From NCBI GenBank assembly GCA_002293425.1, contig DBDE01000009.1:1-6947 (forward strand): 6,947 nucleotides of DNA, read 5' to 3'. Shown one piece after another: positions 1-6,293 of the stretch (position 1 is its first letter; every line of letters starts with the position of its first letter). The stretch is from Alistipes sp. UBA940 (GTDB taxonomy: Bacteria > Bacteroidota > Bacteroidia > Bacteroidales > Rikenellaceae). The notes below the pieces were generated by a model, which saw only the letters and a program-made list of their open reading frames with translations, was not told the DNA's origin and did no database searches. The position numbers were made by a program, and so were the translations under genes.

Positions 1-25
1 CAAAAATTTTTGCGCCGCGTAGCTA

Positions 26-56
26 ATTCTCCATTCTCCACTCTCAATTCTCAATT
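26..56. repeat. Degenerate heptamer tandem repeat (about 4.4 units)
   Basis: Four consecutive 7-bp units, ATTCTCC, ATTCTCC, ACTCTCA and ATTCTCA, are followed by a partial ATT. The tract lies just beyond the T-run of the minus-strand terminator and outside any gene I can see. Short AT-rich heptamer tracts of this kind are familiar from Bacteroidales intergenic DNA. Their function is unknown to me. A related heptamer tract occurs at 4889-4916. Confidence 0.8.
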
Positions 57-92
57 AAAAAAACATCCCCCACCCGGAGAGGGCAGGAGATG
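57..92 (-). terminator. Intrinsic terminator of the minus-strand gene at 136-765
   Basis: Read on the minus strand, bases 92-81 and 75-64 form an uninterrupted 12-bp stem (9 Watson-Crick and 3 G-U pairs) around a 5-nt loop, TCTCC. Seven T residues (63-57) follow directly. It starts 44 nt beyond the stop codon of the upstream gene. On the plus strand the three G-U pairs become A-C mismatches and the hairpin is followed by A8 instead of a T-run, so the structure should act on minus-strand RNA only. Confidence 0.88.
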
Positions 93-135
93 AAAAAAAA
101 CCAACTAAAAAATGTAGAGTTATGTAAATGTGGAG

Positions 136-765
136 CTATTCCCAGTTTCCGGCGTCATTGGTCGTGCGCTCGATAGAGCCGACCGTGATACCCGGATATT
201 TGTTAAACACATTCTGCGCATTGTCGATCAGGTTGACCAACTCCTGACGATCCAGATCGGCCAAAAAGGTCTTGTACGGAGCCTTAGCCTCGAAGACCGG
301 AACCACAACCCCAGACTCGGTCGTCAGCATAGTGGCGTTCAGAATAAACTCCGTCCCGGGGGCTGCATAAGGAATGAAGCGCAAATTCCGAATATCATCG
401 GTCGAGAGAACCCTGGGCGAAAAGATGGTGTCCCTCATCGGAATGGTGAACTTTTCGACAACCAGACCCTTCTTAACGGCAATGGAGTCGTCCTTATCGC
501 CCAACCTGCGCTCATATTCGAGGTTTTCTGTCAGCACAAAGTCGATCAGCGAGTCCATATCGCCGGTGTACTTGCCATTTTTTTGCTTGAAGAACTGCTC
601 GGCCGAACGGATGTCTTTGATGCGCTCGATAACGGCGGCTTCGCGAATTTTGGTCTCTTTCTGGAAATCGAGCGGGTCCATAATCTGCCGCACCAGCGTC
701 CACCCCAAAAACAACACCCCCAGCCCCAAAACAACGGTCAAAGAAAGTAAAAGTACTTTGTTCAT
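136..765 (-). CDS. Membrane-anchored pilin-like protein of unknown function
   Basis: The 209-residue product has one hydrophobic segment at residues 4-24 and a polar remainder, so it is probably an inner-membrane-anchored protein with its C-terminal part outside the cytoplasm. Residues 40-77 run as a helix with an IRSAEQFFKQKNGKYTGDM stretch, which recalls the 'IR.A...FK..NGKYP..L..L' pattern after the N-terminal helix of type II secretion pseudopilins. The prepilin-peptidase signature (G followed by F/M-T-x-x-E) is absent, so classical pilin processing is unlikely. The C-terminus ends AGNWE. From memory, similar hypothetical proteins of about this size occur across Bacteroidales, with the same conserved YIPF-like and GNWE patches. 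The ATG at 765 suits the hydrophobic N-terminus. It is divergent from the helicase gene and ends in a strong terminator, so it is probably monocistronic or the last gene of its transcript. Role unknown. Confidence 0.85.
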   Translation of the reverse strand: MNKVLLLSLTVVLGLGVLFLGWTLVRQIMDPLDFQKETKIREAAVIERIKDIRSAEQFFKQKNGKYTGDMDSLIDFVLTENLEYERRLGDKDDSIAVKKGLVVEKFTIPMRDTIFSPRVLSTDDIRNLRFIPYAAPGTEFILNATMLTTESGVVVPVFEAKAPYKTFLADLDRQELVNLIDNAQNVFNKYPGITVGSIERTTNDAGNWE

Positions 766-789
766 TTCTATAAAATTTTATTAAGTTTG
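757..789 (+). promoter_or_regulatory. Bacteroidota-type promoter for the helicase operon
   Basis: A -7 octamer TAAGTTTG (782-789) matches TAnnTTTG. A TTTG -33 element lies at 757-760 with a 21-nt spacer. Transcription would start near 794-797, leaving a leader of about 15-18 nt before the ATG at 812. No Shine-Dalgarno sequence is visible. The leader is A-rich (TAAAAAGCAAAAG), as is common for Bacteroidota translation starts. Confidence 0.6.
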
Positions 790-811
790 CCGTTCAGTAA
801 AAAGCAAAAGA

Positions 812-2245
812 ATGGAAAGTCACTCAATCGCGAGTCAAATTTACGATAAATTTGGTTTTCCGCCAACTGCGGGGCAAAAAAAAGTTACCGAAAAGCTCTC
901 GAATTGGATCGCATCGCCCGCCGACGGAACGATTTTCATTCTGAACGGGTACGCCGGAACGGGCAAAACAACGCTTGTGAGTGCGTTTGTGGCAGTTTTG
1001 CGGCAAATGGGCATCAGGCCGATATGTCTGGCTCCGACGGGACGGGCGGCAAAAGTTTTTTCGCGCATTTCGGGCGAACGTGCCCTGACCATCCACAAAA
1101 AAATCTATCGCCAGAAGAGTATGGCCACTCAGGACAGCGCGTTCGACCTCGATTTCAATCGCGAGAAGCGGGCGTGTTTCATTGTGGACGAGGCGTCGAT
1201 GCTGGCCAATTCGGCGACGGGCGACAGCGACCTTTTCGGAAGCGGCGCGTTGCTGGACGATCTGGTGGAGTATGTCAACTCGGGCAAGGATTGTCGGTTG
1301 ATGCTGGTGGGTGATTCGGCGCAGTTGCCTCCGGTGGGGATGGCGGAGAGTCCGGCGTTGGACCCGCGGCGAATGGGTGTTTACGGCGGTGTGGAGTACG
1401 CCTCGATGGACGACGTGGTGCGGCAGGAAGCCCAGAGCGGCGTGCTGTTCAACGCCACGATGGTGAGGATGATGATCGAGAACGGCATAAACGACATTCC
1501 GATGTTCCGCACCGACGATTTCCGCGATATAGGGGTGCTGGACGGAGCCGACTTCACCGAAAAGCTGGAAGAGTGTTACAGTCGCTACGGGAGGGACGAG
1601 ACGATAGTCATCACGCGGTCGAACAAGCGCGCCAACAAGTTCAACGAGAGCATTCGCCGCTATGTGCTCGATGCCGAGGAGGAGATCGAGTCGGGCGATA
1701 TGCTGATGGTGGTGAAGAACAATTATCACTATACCGAACGCGATCCCGACTCGCCGACAAGCTTCATTGCCAACGGCGACATCGTTCGGCTGAAGCGGTT
1801 GCGGAGGTTCGAGGAGCTCTATGGTTTCCGCTTCGCCGAGGCGGTGGTTCAGATGGGCGACTATGACGACTATGAGGTGGAGTGCAAGGTGATTTTGGAC
1901 ACCATCCACAGCGAGTCGCCCTCGCTCACACGCGAACAGCAGATGAGGCTTTGGCGCGGGGTGGAGGAGGACTATGCCGATCTGCCGAAGGGGAAACGCT
2001 ATAAGGAGATCCGCGACAACGACCACTATAACGCGTTGCAGGTGAAGTTCGCTTACGCCATCACGTGCCATAAGGCACAGGGCGGGCAGTGGAGCGCGGT
2101 GTTTGTCGACCGGATGCTTTGGGGCGAGGAGCAGATGAGCAAAGACCTGCTCAGGTGGCTCTACACCGCCATCACCCGCTCGACCCATCGCCTCTATTTC
2201 GTCAACTTCGACGAGCGGTTTTTCGAAAATTCACTATCTTTGTAA
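812..2245 (+). CDS. RecD-like SF1 ATP-dependent DNA helicase
   Basis: The 477-residue protein carries the helicase motifs of superfamily 1B (RecD/Pif1/Dda type). These are motif I/Walker A GYAGTGKTT (46-54), motif Ia LAPTGRAAKVF (73-83), motif II/Walker B FIVDEASM (123-130, D126/E127), motif III LMLVGDSAQLPPVG (163-176), a DVVRQ patch with R204 and Q205 (201-205), motif V-like AITCHKAQGGQW (416-427) and motif VI YTAITRS (451-457). The order fits an N-terminal AAA_30-type ATPase and a C-terminal UvrD_C_2-type domain. It lacks the long N-terminal region of full RecD or RecD2, so it is a compact stand-alone helicase that should use ATP to unwind or translocate on DNA. Its pathway is unknown. The start is the first ATG after the promoter; the next in-frame ATG (1006) would lose Walker A. 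It ends 4 nt before mutS. It is not a RecBCD subunit by context, since no recB or recC is nearby. Confidence 0.93.
   Translation: MESHSIASQIYDKFGFPPTAGQKKVTEKLSNWIASPADGTIFILNGYAGTGKTTLVSAFVAVLRQMGIRPICLAPTGRAAKVFSRISGERALTIHKKIYRQKSMATQDSAFDLDFNREKRACFIVDEASMLANSATGDSDLFGSGALLDDLVEYVNSGKDCRLMLVGDSAQLPPVGMAESPALDPRRMGVYGGVEYASMDDVVRQEAQSGVLFNATMVRMMIENGINDIPMFRTDDFRDIGVLDGADFTEKLEECYSRYGRDETIVITRSNKRANKFNESIRRYVLDAEEEIESGDMLMVVKNNYHYTERDPDSPTSFIANGDIVRLKRLRRFEELYGFRFAEAVVQMGDYDDYEVECKVILDTIHSESPSLTREQQMRLWRGVEEDYADLPKGKRYKEIRDNDHYNALQVKFAYAITCHKAQGGQWSAVFVDRMLWGEEQMSKDLLRWLYTAITRSTHRLYFVNFDERFFENSLSL
836..866 (-). promoter_or_regulatory. Possible minus-strand promoter inside the helicase 5' end
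   Basis: On the minus strand, TAAATTTG (843-836) fits TAnnTTTG and a TTG (866-864) sits 20 nt upstream. It would transcribe the gene starting at 765 with a leader of about 65 nt. It lies within codons 9-19 of the helicase. I found no other match close upstream of that gene. The DNA here is AT-rich, so chance is a real alternative. Confidence 0.35.
2235..2242 (+). promoter_or_regulatory. Candidate -7 element for mutS, embedded in the helicase 3' end
   Basis: TATCTTTG is a perfect TAnnTTTG octamer and identical to the one before the tRNA-Asp gene. It lies in the last codons of the helicase, just before its TAA, and ends 7 nt before the mutS ATG. Initiation would fall at or within a few bases of that ATG, giving a leaderless or near-leaderless mRNA. 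No convincing TTG -33 element is seen 19-21 nt upstream, which lowers confidence. Confidence 0.45.
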
Positions 2246-2249
2246 CCCT

Positions 2250-4868
2250 ATGGCGAAGAATAAAACCGAGGGCGGAGTGACGCCCCTGATGAAGCAGTAT
2301 AACGAGGTGAAGGCGAGCTATCCCGACGCCATCGTGCTGTTTCGGATGGGCGATTTTTACGAAACTTTCGGTTCCGATGCCATAAAAACGGCTGCTATTC
2401 TGGGCATCACGCTCACCAAGCGCGGCAACGGCTCCGCGTCGCAGGTGGAGTTGGCCGGTTTTCCCCACCACGCCATCGAAAACTATCTGCCCAAGCTGGT
2501 CAGGGCGGGGGAGAGGGTGGCTATTTGCGACCAGCTGGAAGACCCCAAGACGGCGAAAGGGTTGGTGAAGCGTGGAGTGACGGAGCTGGTTACGCCCGGG
2601 GTCGTGTTGAGCGACAATGTTTTGACTGTCAAGGAGAACACCTTTTTGGCCGCTGTCTATTTCGGCCGCAAGAGTGTCGGGGTCGCTTTGTTGGACATCT
2701 CCACGGGCGAATTTTTTGTCGGCGAGGGCAACGAAGGTTTCGTGGATAAGATATTGAGCAGTTTTGCGCCCAAGGAGGTGCTTCACCAACGGGCCGAGAA
2801 GTTGCGGTTCGAGGAGATGTTTGGCACGGGACGTTATACATATAAGCTGGACGAGTGGGTCTTCGGCTATGACACTTGTCGGGAGAAGCTCACAAGGCAA
2901 CTCGGGGTGAAGAGCCTGAAAGGGTTCGGGATAGATAAGCTCACCAGCGGCATTTCTGCGGCGGGGGCGATACTCTACTATCTCGAATTTACCGAGCATA
3001 AGGCGTTGGGCCATATTCGCACCGTTTCGCGGTTGGATGAAGAGCGATATGTGTGGGTGGACAGGTTCACGATTCGCAATCTGGAGCTTTTTGCGGCCAA
3101 CAATCCTATGGGTGGCGATGTGCGTGTGGGCTCGTTGATAGGGGTGCTGGACGGGACGCTGACGCCGATGGGCGGGCGGCTGCTGAAACAGTGGATAGCT
3201 CTGCCGATCAAGGAGATCGATAAGCTCCAAACGCGCCACGACATTGTGGAGGCGTTGGTGCAGGATTGGTCGTTGAGCGACGGGTTGAGCGACGCCGTCT
3301 CTCACGTGGGCGATTTGGAGCGTATTTCGGCGCGCATTGCCGACGGTCGCATCTTGCCGCGCGAGGTGGTGCAGCTCAAAAATTCGTTGGAAGCCATCGC
3401 GCGCGTTTACGATCTGGTGAAGGGCAATCCGCGATTGGAACCGGTGGTGGGGGTGCTCGATCTGTGCGACGATGTGAGGGAACGTATTTCGAAGGAGATA
3501 TATCCCGATCCGGCGACGAACAATATTTTCAAGGGCGGCATCATCGCCGACGGGGTCGATATGGAGTTGGACGACCTGCGCCGCATCGCCACCCACGGCA
3601 AGGAGGTGCTGGCCGAGATGACCGAGCGCGAGATCGAGAGGACGGGAATTTCGTCGCTCCGGATCATTTTCAGCAACGTGTTCGGCTATGGGTTCGAGGT
3701 CAGGGACACCCATAAAGAGAAGGTGCCGTCCGAGTGGGTGCGTAAGCAGACGTTGAAGGGTTCGGAGCGGTATATCACGGCGGAGCTGAAGGAGTATGAG
3801 GAGAAGATTCTCGGTGCCGAGGGGCGGATGTTGGAGATAGAGGGGCGGATCTATGGCGAGTTGGTTCGGTGGCTGGGGCTGAAGATTCCCGCTTTTCAGC
3901 GCGATTCGGCGGTCGTTGCGCGGCTCGATGTGTTGCTGTCGTTTGCCCGAAGCGCGGTGGAGCGGGGTTATGTGAAGCCGCAGCTGGACGAGGGCACCAC
4001 CATCGACATTCAGGCGGGTCGCCATCCCGTCATCGAGCGGATGTTGCCCGTGGGCGAAGAGTATGTGCCCAACGACGTGATGCTCGACAACGAACATCAA
4101 CAGATAATGATGATCACGGGGCCCAATATGTCGGGTAAAAGCGCGTTGCTGAGACAAACCGCGTTGATAGTCCTGATGGCGCAGATAGGGTCGTTCGTTC
4201 CGGCACGTGCGGCGCGCATCGGGCTGGTCGACAGAATATTTACCCGCGTGGGTGCGTCGGACAACATTTCGCAAGGCGAGAGCACCTTTATGGTCGAGAT
4301 GAACGAGTCGGCCGCCATTCTGAACAATATAACGGACCGCAGCCTGGTGCTGATGGACGAGATCGGCCGCGGCACCAGCACCTACGACGGCATTGCGATA
4401 GCGTGGGCGATGGTGGAGTATCTCCACAACCATCCCAAGCGGGCCAAAACACTTTTCGCCACCCACTATCACGAGCTCAACGAGATGGCGCGCGACCTGT
4501 CGCGGGTGAAAAACTATCACGTTTCGGTCAAGGAGGTTGCCGGTTCGGTCATCTTTTTGCGCCGGCTGGTCGAGGGCGGCACCGACCGCTCGTTCGGGAT
4601 TCACGTTGCGCGCATCGCCGGTATGCCTCCGGGTGTGGTGGAGCGGGCGGACAGGCTGATGGAGCGGTTCTCTGCCGACAGTTTCGGCCGAAACGGCGTT
4701 GCGGTGCCCCGACAGGAAAAGTCCAATATGCAACTCTCGATCTTTCAGTTGGACGATCCGGTCCTGGTGCAGATCCGCGACCAGATACGGGGGCTGTCGA
4801 TAGACACGCTCACGCCCATCGAGGCACTCAACAAGCTTCACGAAATCAAAAAGATAACGGGGTTATGA
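2250..4868 (+). CDS. mutS: DNA mismatch repair protein MutS
   Basis: The 872-residue protein recognises mismatched or looped-out bases and starts mismatch repair. Domain I has the mismatch-reading motif GDFYE (34-38; F36 and E38 would be the stacking and hydrogen-bonding residues). Connector, core and clamp domains fill about residues 125-560. The ATPase domain has Walker A GPNMSGKS (624-631), the STFMVEM signature (678-684), Walker B LVLMDEIGRGTS (699-710) and the ATHYHEL switch (737-743). A QLSIF pentapeptide (828-832) fits the beta-clamp-binding consensus of MutS tails, and the C-terminal PIEALNKLHEIKKI segment resembles the oligomerisation helices. The length is normal for MutS1, and there is no Smr domain, so it is not MutS2. 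The ATG at 2250 is 4 nt after the helicase stop, and the TGA overlaps the next start codon as ATGA. No mutL is in the window. Transcription may come from both the operon promoter and the element at 2235. Confidence 0.98.
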   Translation: MAKNKTEGGVTPLMKQYNEVKASYPDAIVLFRMGDFYETFGSDAIKTAAILGITLTKRGNGSASQVELAGFPHHAIENYLPKLVRAGERVAICDQLEDPKTAKGLVKRGVTELVTPGVVLSDNVLTVKENTFLAAVYFGRKSVGVALLDISTGEFFVGEGNEGFVDKILSSFAPKEVLHQRAEKLRFEEMFGTGRYTYKLDEWVFGYDTCREKLTRQLGVKSLKGFGIDKLTSGISAAGAILYYLEFTEHKALGHIRTVSRLDEERYVWVDRFTIRNLELFAANNPMGGDVRVGSLIGVLDGTLTPMGGRLLKQWIALPIKEIDKLQTRHDIVEALVQDWSLSDGLSDAVSHVGDLERISARIADGRILPREVVQLKNSLEAIARVYDLVKGNPRLEPVVGVLDLCDDVRERISKEIYPDPATNNIFKGGIIADGVDMELDDLRRIATHGKEVLAEMTEREIERTGISSLRIIFSNVFGYGFEVRDTHKEKVPSEWVRKQTLKGSERYITAELKEYEEKILGAEGRMLEIEGRIYGELVRWLGLKIPAFQRDSAVVARLDVLLSFARSAVERGYVKPQLDEGTTIDIQAGRHPVIERMLPVGEEYVPNDVMLDNEHQQIMMITGPNMSGKSALLRQTALIVLMAQIGSFVPARAARIGLVDRIFTRVGASDNISQGESTFMVEMNESAAILNNITDRSLVLMDEIGRGTSTYDGIAIAWAMVEYLHNHPKRAKTLFATHYHELNEMARDLSRVKNYHVSVKEVAGSVIFLRRLVEGGTDRSFGIHVARIAGMPPGVVERADRLMERFSADSFGRNGVAVPRQEKSNMQLSIFQLDDPVLVQIRDQIRGLSIDTLTPIEALNKLHEIKKITGL

Positions 4869-5773
4869 AAAAACTTTGTATTTTTCTCTCTTCACTTTTC
4901 ATTTTTCATTCTTCATTCGCCCAGCAGGCGCAGGTGTCGTGTCTGGAGATTTACGACGTCGAGAGCGGACAAAGGCGGGTTGTCAAGGAGTACGACCGCA
5001 CTATCGAAGCCCCCAATTGGACGATGGACGGCGAGTGGCTGATCTACAATTCCGGAGGGCGGTTGCATCGGGTTTCCGTTGAAAATCCGGCTGTGGACGA
5101 GGTGATAGATACGGGCGCGATAACCCATTGCAACAACGACCACGTGTTGTCGTTCGACGGCACCGCCATAGCCATCAGTTCGGGCACGGACGACGATTGG
5201 CAGAGCAAGATATACACTCTGCCGATCGCGGGAGGCGAACCTGTTCTGGTTACGCCTCTCGGTCCGAGTTATCTGCACGGTTGGTCGCCTGACGGCAGAC
5301 AGTTGACTTATTGCGCTGAAAGGGGAGGGGAGTTCGATGTTTACACCATTCCGGTCGATGGCGGTGAAGAGATGCGGTTGACCACGGCCGCCGGGCTCGA
5401 TGACGGGCCCGAGTATTCGCCCGACGGTCGGCATATTTGGTTCAATTCGGTTCGGAGTGGGCTGATGCAGGTTTGGCGAATGAACGCCGACGGAACCGAG
5501 CAGACGCAGATGACCTGCGACGAGGAGCGCAATTCGTGGTTTCCGCACGTTTCGCCCGACGGCAAACAGGTGGTGTTTATTGCTTATCGCAGGGGTGACG
5601 TCGAGCCGGGCGATCATCCGGCGGGCAGGGACGTGGAGTTGCGAATTATGTCTGCCGACGGTGGCGAACCGCGCACGATGGTCTCGCTTTTCGGCGGTCA
5701 GGGCACCATCAATGTCAACTCGTGGAGCCCTTGCAGCAGGTATTTTGCGTTTGTGTCTTATGCGCATAATTAG
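4865..5773 (+). CDS. Secreted TolB-like six-bladed beta-propeller protein
   Basis: The 302-residue product begins with a signal peptide (MKK, hydrophobic 4-19, probable cut after A19 in SSFAQQ). There is no lipobox cysteine at the cleavage site, so it should be periplasmic or exported rather than a lipoprotein. The rest is six PD40/WD40-like repeats, centred on WTMDG (52-56), LSFDG (95-99), WSPDG (140-144), YSPDG (184-188), VSPDG (229-233) and a decayed WSPCS (287-291). That suggests a closed six-bladed propeller like that of TolB. The N-terminal alpha/beta domain of true TolB is missing and no tol-pal genes are nearby, so it should not be called tolB. I recall similar stand-alone proteins in Bacteroidales, often annotated 'TolB family' or 'biopolymer transporter', without a defined function. 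Its start overlaps the mutS stop (ATGA) and its end overlaps rsmD by 14 nt. The in-frame extension back to 4403 lies inside mutS and is not coding. Confidence 0.9.
   Translation: MKKLCIFLSSLFIFHSSFAQQAQVSCLEIYDVESGQRRVVKEYDRTIEAPNWTMDGEWLIYNSGGRLHRVSVENPAVDEVIDTGAITHCNNDHVLSFDGTAIAISSGTDDDWQSKIYTLPIAGGEPVLVTPLGPSYLHGWSPDGRQLTYCAERGGEFDVYTIPVDGGEEMRLTTAAGLDDGPEYSPDGRHIWFNSVRSGLMQVWRMNADGTEQTQMTCDEERNSWFPHVSPDGKQVVFIAYRRGDVEPGDHPAGRDVELRIMSADGGEPRTMVSLFGGQGTINVNSWSPCSRYFAFVSYAHN
4889..4916. repeat. Heptamer tandem repeat inside the propeller signal peptide
   Basis: Four units, TCTTCAC, TTTTCAT, TTTTCAT and TCTTCAT, run head to tail. They cover codons 9-18 (SSLFIFHSSF) of the propeller gene, the hydrophobic core of its signal peptide. 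The unit resembles the intergenic heptamer at 26-56 (shared pattern TTYTCMW). Since 7 is not a multiple of 3, gain or loss of one unit would shift the frame. Confidence 0.85.
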
Positions 5774-6293
5774 CGGAACCCACAAAGGACGTATCATCAC
5801 GCCGCCGCGGAACCTGCGGGCGCGGCCGACCACCGATTTCGCCAAGGAGAATATCTTCAACGTGCTCGCCGGACTGGTCGATTTGGAGGAGTGCGACGTG
5901 CTCGACCTGTTTGCCGGAACCGGTTCGGTGAGCTACGAATTTGCATCGCGTGGCGCACGGAGCGTCACCGCAGTGGAGATAAATCCGGTCCATTACGCCT
6001 TTATCAGGGAGACGGCCAAGGCGTTGGATTTTCGCAATTTCACGACGGTTAAAGCCAATGTGTTCAACTATTTACGCGCTTGTACACGCCGCTTCGATGT
6101 GATTTTTTCGGACGCGCCTTATGATCTTGCGGGGAGCGAGACGGTTGTGGAGATTGTTTTCGAGCGGCAACTTTTGAATCTCGGGGGGTTGCTTGTTTTT
6201 GAGCATTCGAGGTCTTTGGATTTCGCCGATCACCCCCACTTTTTCCAAACCCGCAACTACGGCAGCGTGCAGTTTACGGTGTTTTCAGCCTAA
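5760..6293 (+). CDS. rsmD: 16S rRNA guanine-N2 methyltransferase RsmD
   Basis: The 177-residue protein has the RsmD layout. The N-terminus is MRIISGTHKGR, followed by ARPTTDFAKENIFNVL (21-36), the SAM-binding motif I LDLFAGTGS (48-56), the acidic VEINP (72-76) that contacts the ribose, and a motif IV region DVIFSDAPYD (113-122). RsmD methylates G966 (E. coli numbering) of 16S rRNA in the small subunit, using S-adenosylmethionine. The usual catalytic motif is DPPY; here the codons read D118-A119-P120-Y121, a departure discussed under findings. The start at 5760 is chosen because MRIISG is the standard RsmD N-terminus; the open frame back to 5580 lies inside the propeller gene. It overlaps that gene by 14 nt, so translation is probably coupled, and its 3' end overlaps the convergent exonuclease gene by 9 bp. 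It is the last gene of the plus-strand cluster. Confidence 0.94.
   Translation: MRIISGTHKGRIITPPRNLRARPTTDFAKENIFNVLAGLVDLEECDVLDLFAGTGSVSYEFASRGARSVTAVEINPVHYAFIRETAKALDFRNFTTVKANVFNYLRACTRRFDVIFSDAPYDLAGSETVVEIVFERQLLNLGGLLVFEHSRSLDFADHPHFFQTRNYGSVQFTVFSA

Noticed and set aside
1..12. Perfect palindrome CAAAAATTTTTG at the window edge
   Set aside because: It is short, AT-rich and has no loop or adjoining T-run that I can judge; the sequence to the left is missing.
876..883. Run of eight A in the helicase (also A7 at 1097-1103) as a possible slippage or programmed frameshift site
   Set aside because: The zero frame is intact to the end of a full-length helicase, and no downstream structure or alternative product supports frameshifting.
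824..2188. Open antisense frame of 454 codons opposite the helicase
   Set aside because: Same reason: the plus strand encodes a helicase with every motif in order, and the reverse product shows no family likeness.
2202..4841. Open antisense frame of 879 codons opposite mutS
   Set aside because: It mirrors the intact mutS gene and is rich in His, Arg, Gln and Pro with no recognisable domain, as expected when a GC-rich gene is read backwards.
4403..4864. In-frame 154-codon extension of the propeller gene
   Set aside because: It lies wholly inside the mutS ATPase domain in another frame, and the ATG at 4865 starts a proper signal peptide.
5580..5759. In-frame 60-codon extension of rsmD
   Set aside because: It overlaps the last propeller repeats, and RsmD proteins normally start at MRIISG.
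812..6293. A new defence or repair island made of helicase, MutS, propeller and exonuclease
   Set aside because: MutS and RsmD are standard housekeeping proteins, base composition is even, and there are no mobile-element or defence hallmarks; the cluster looks like a core Bacteroidales locus.
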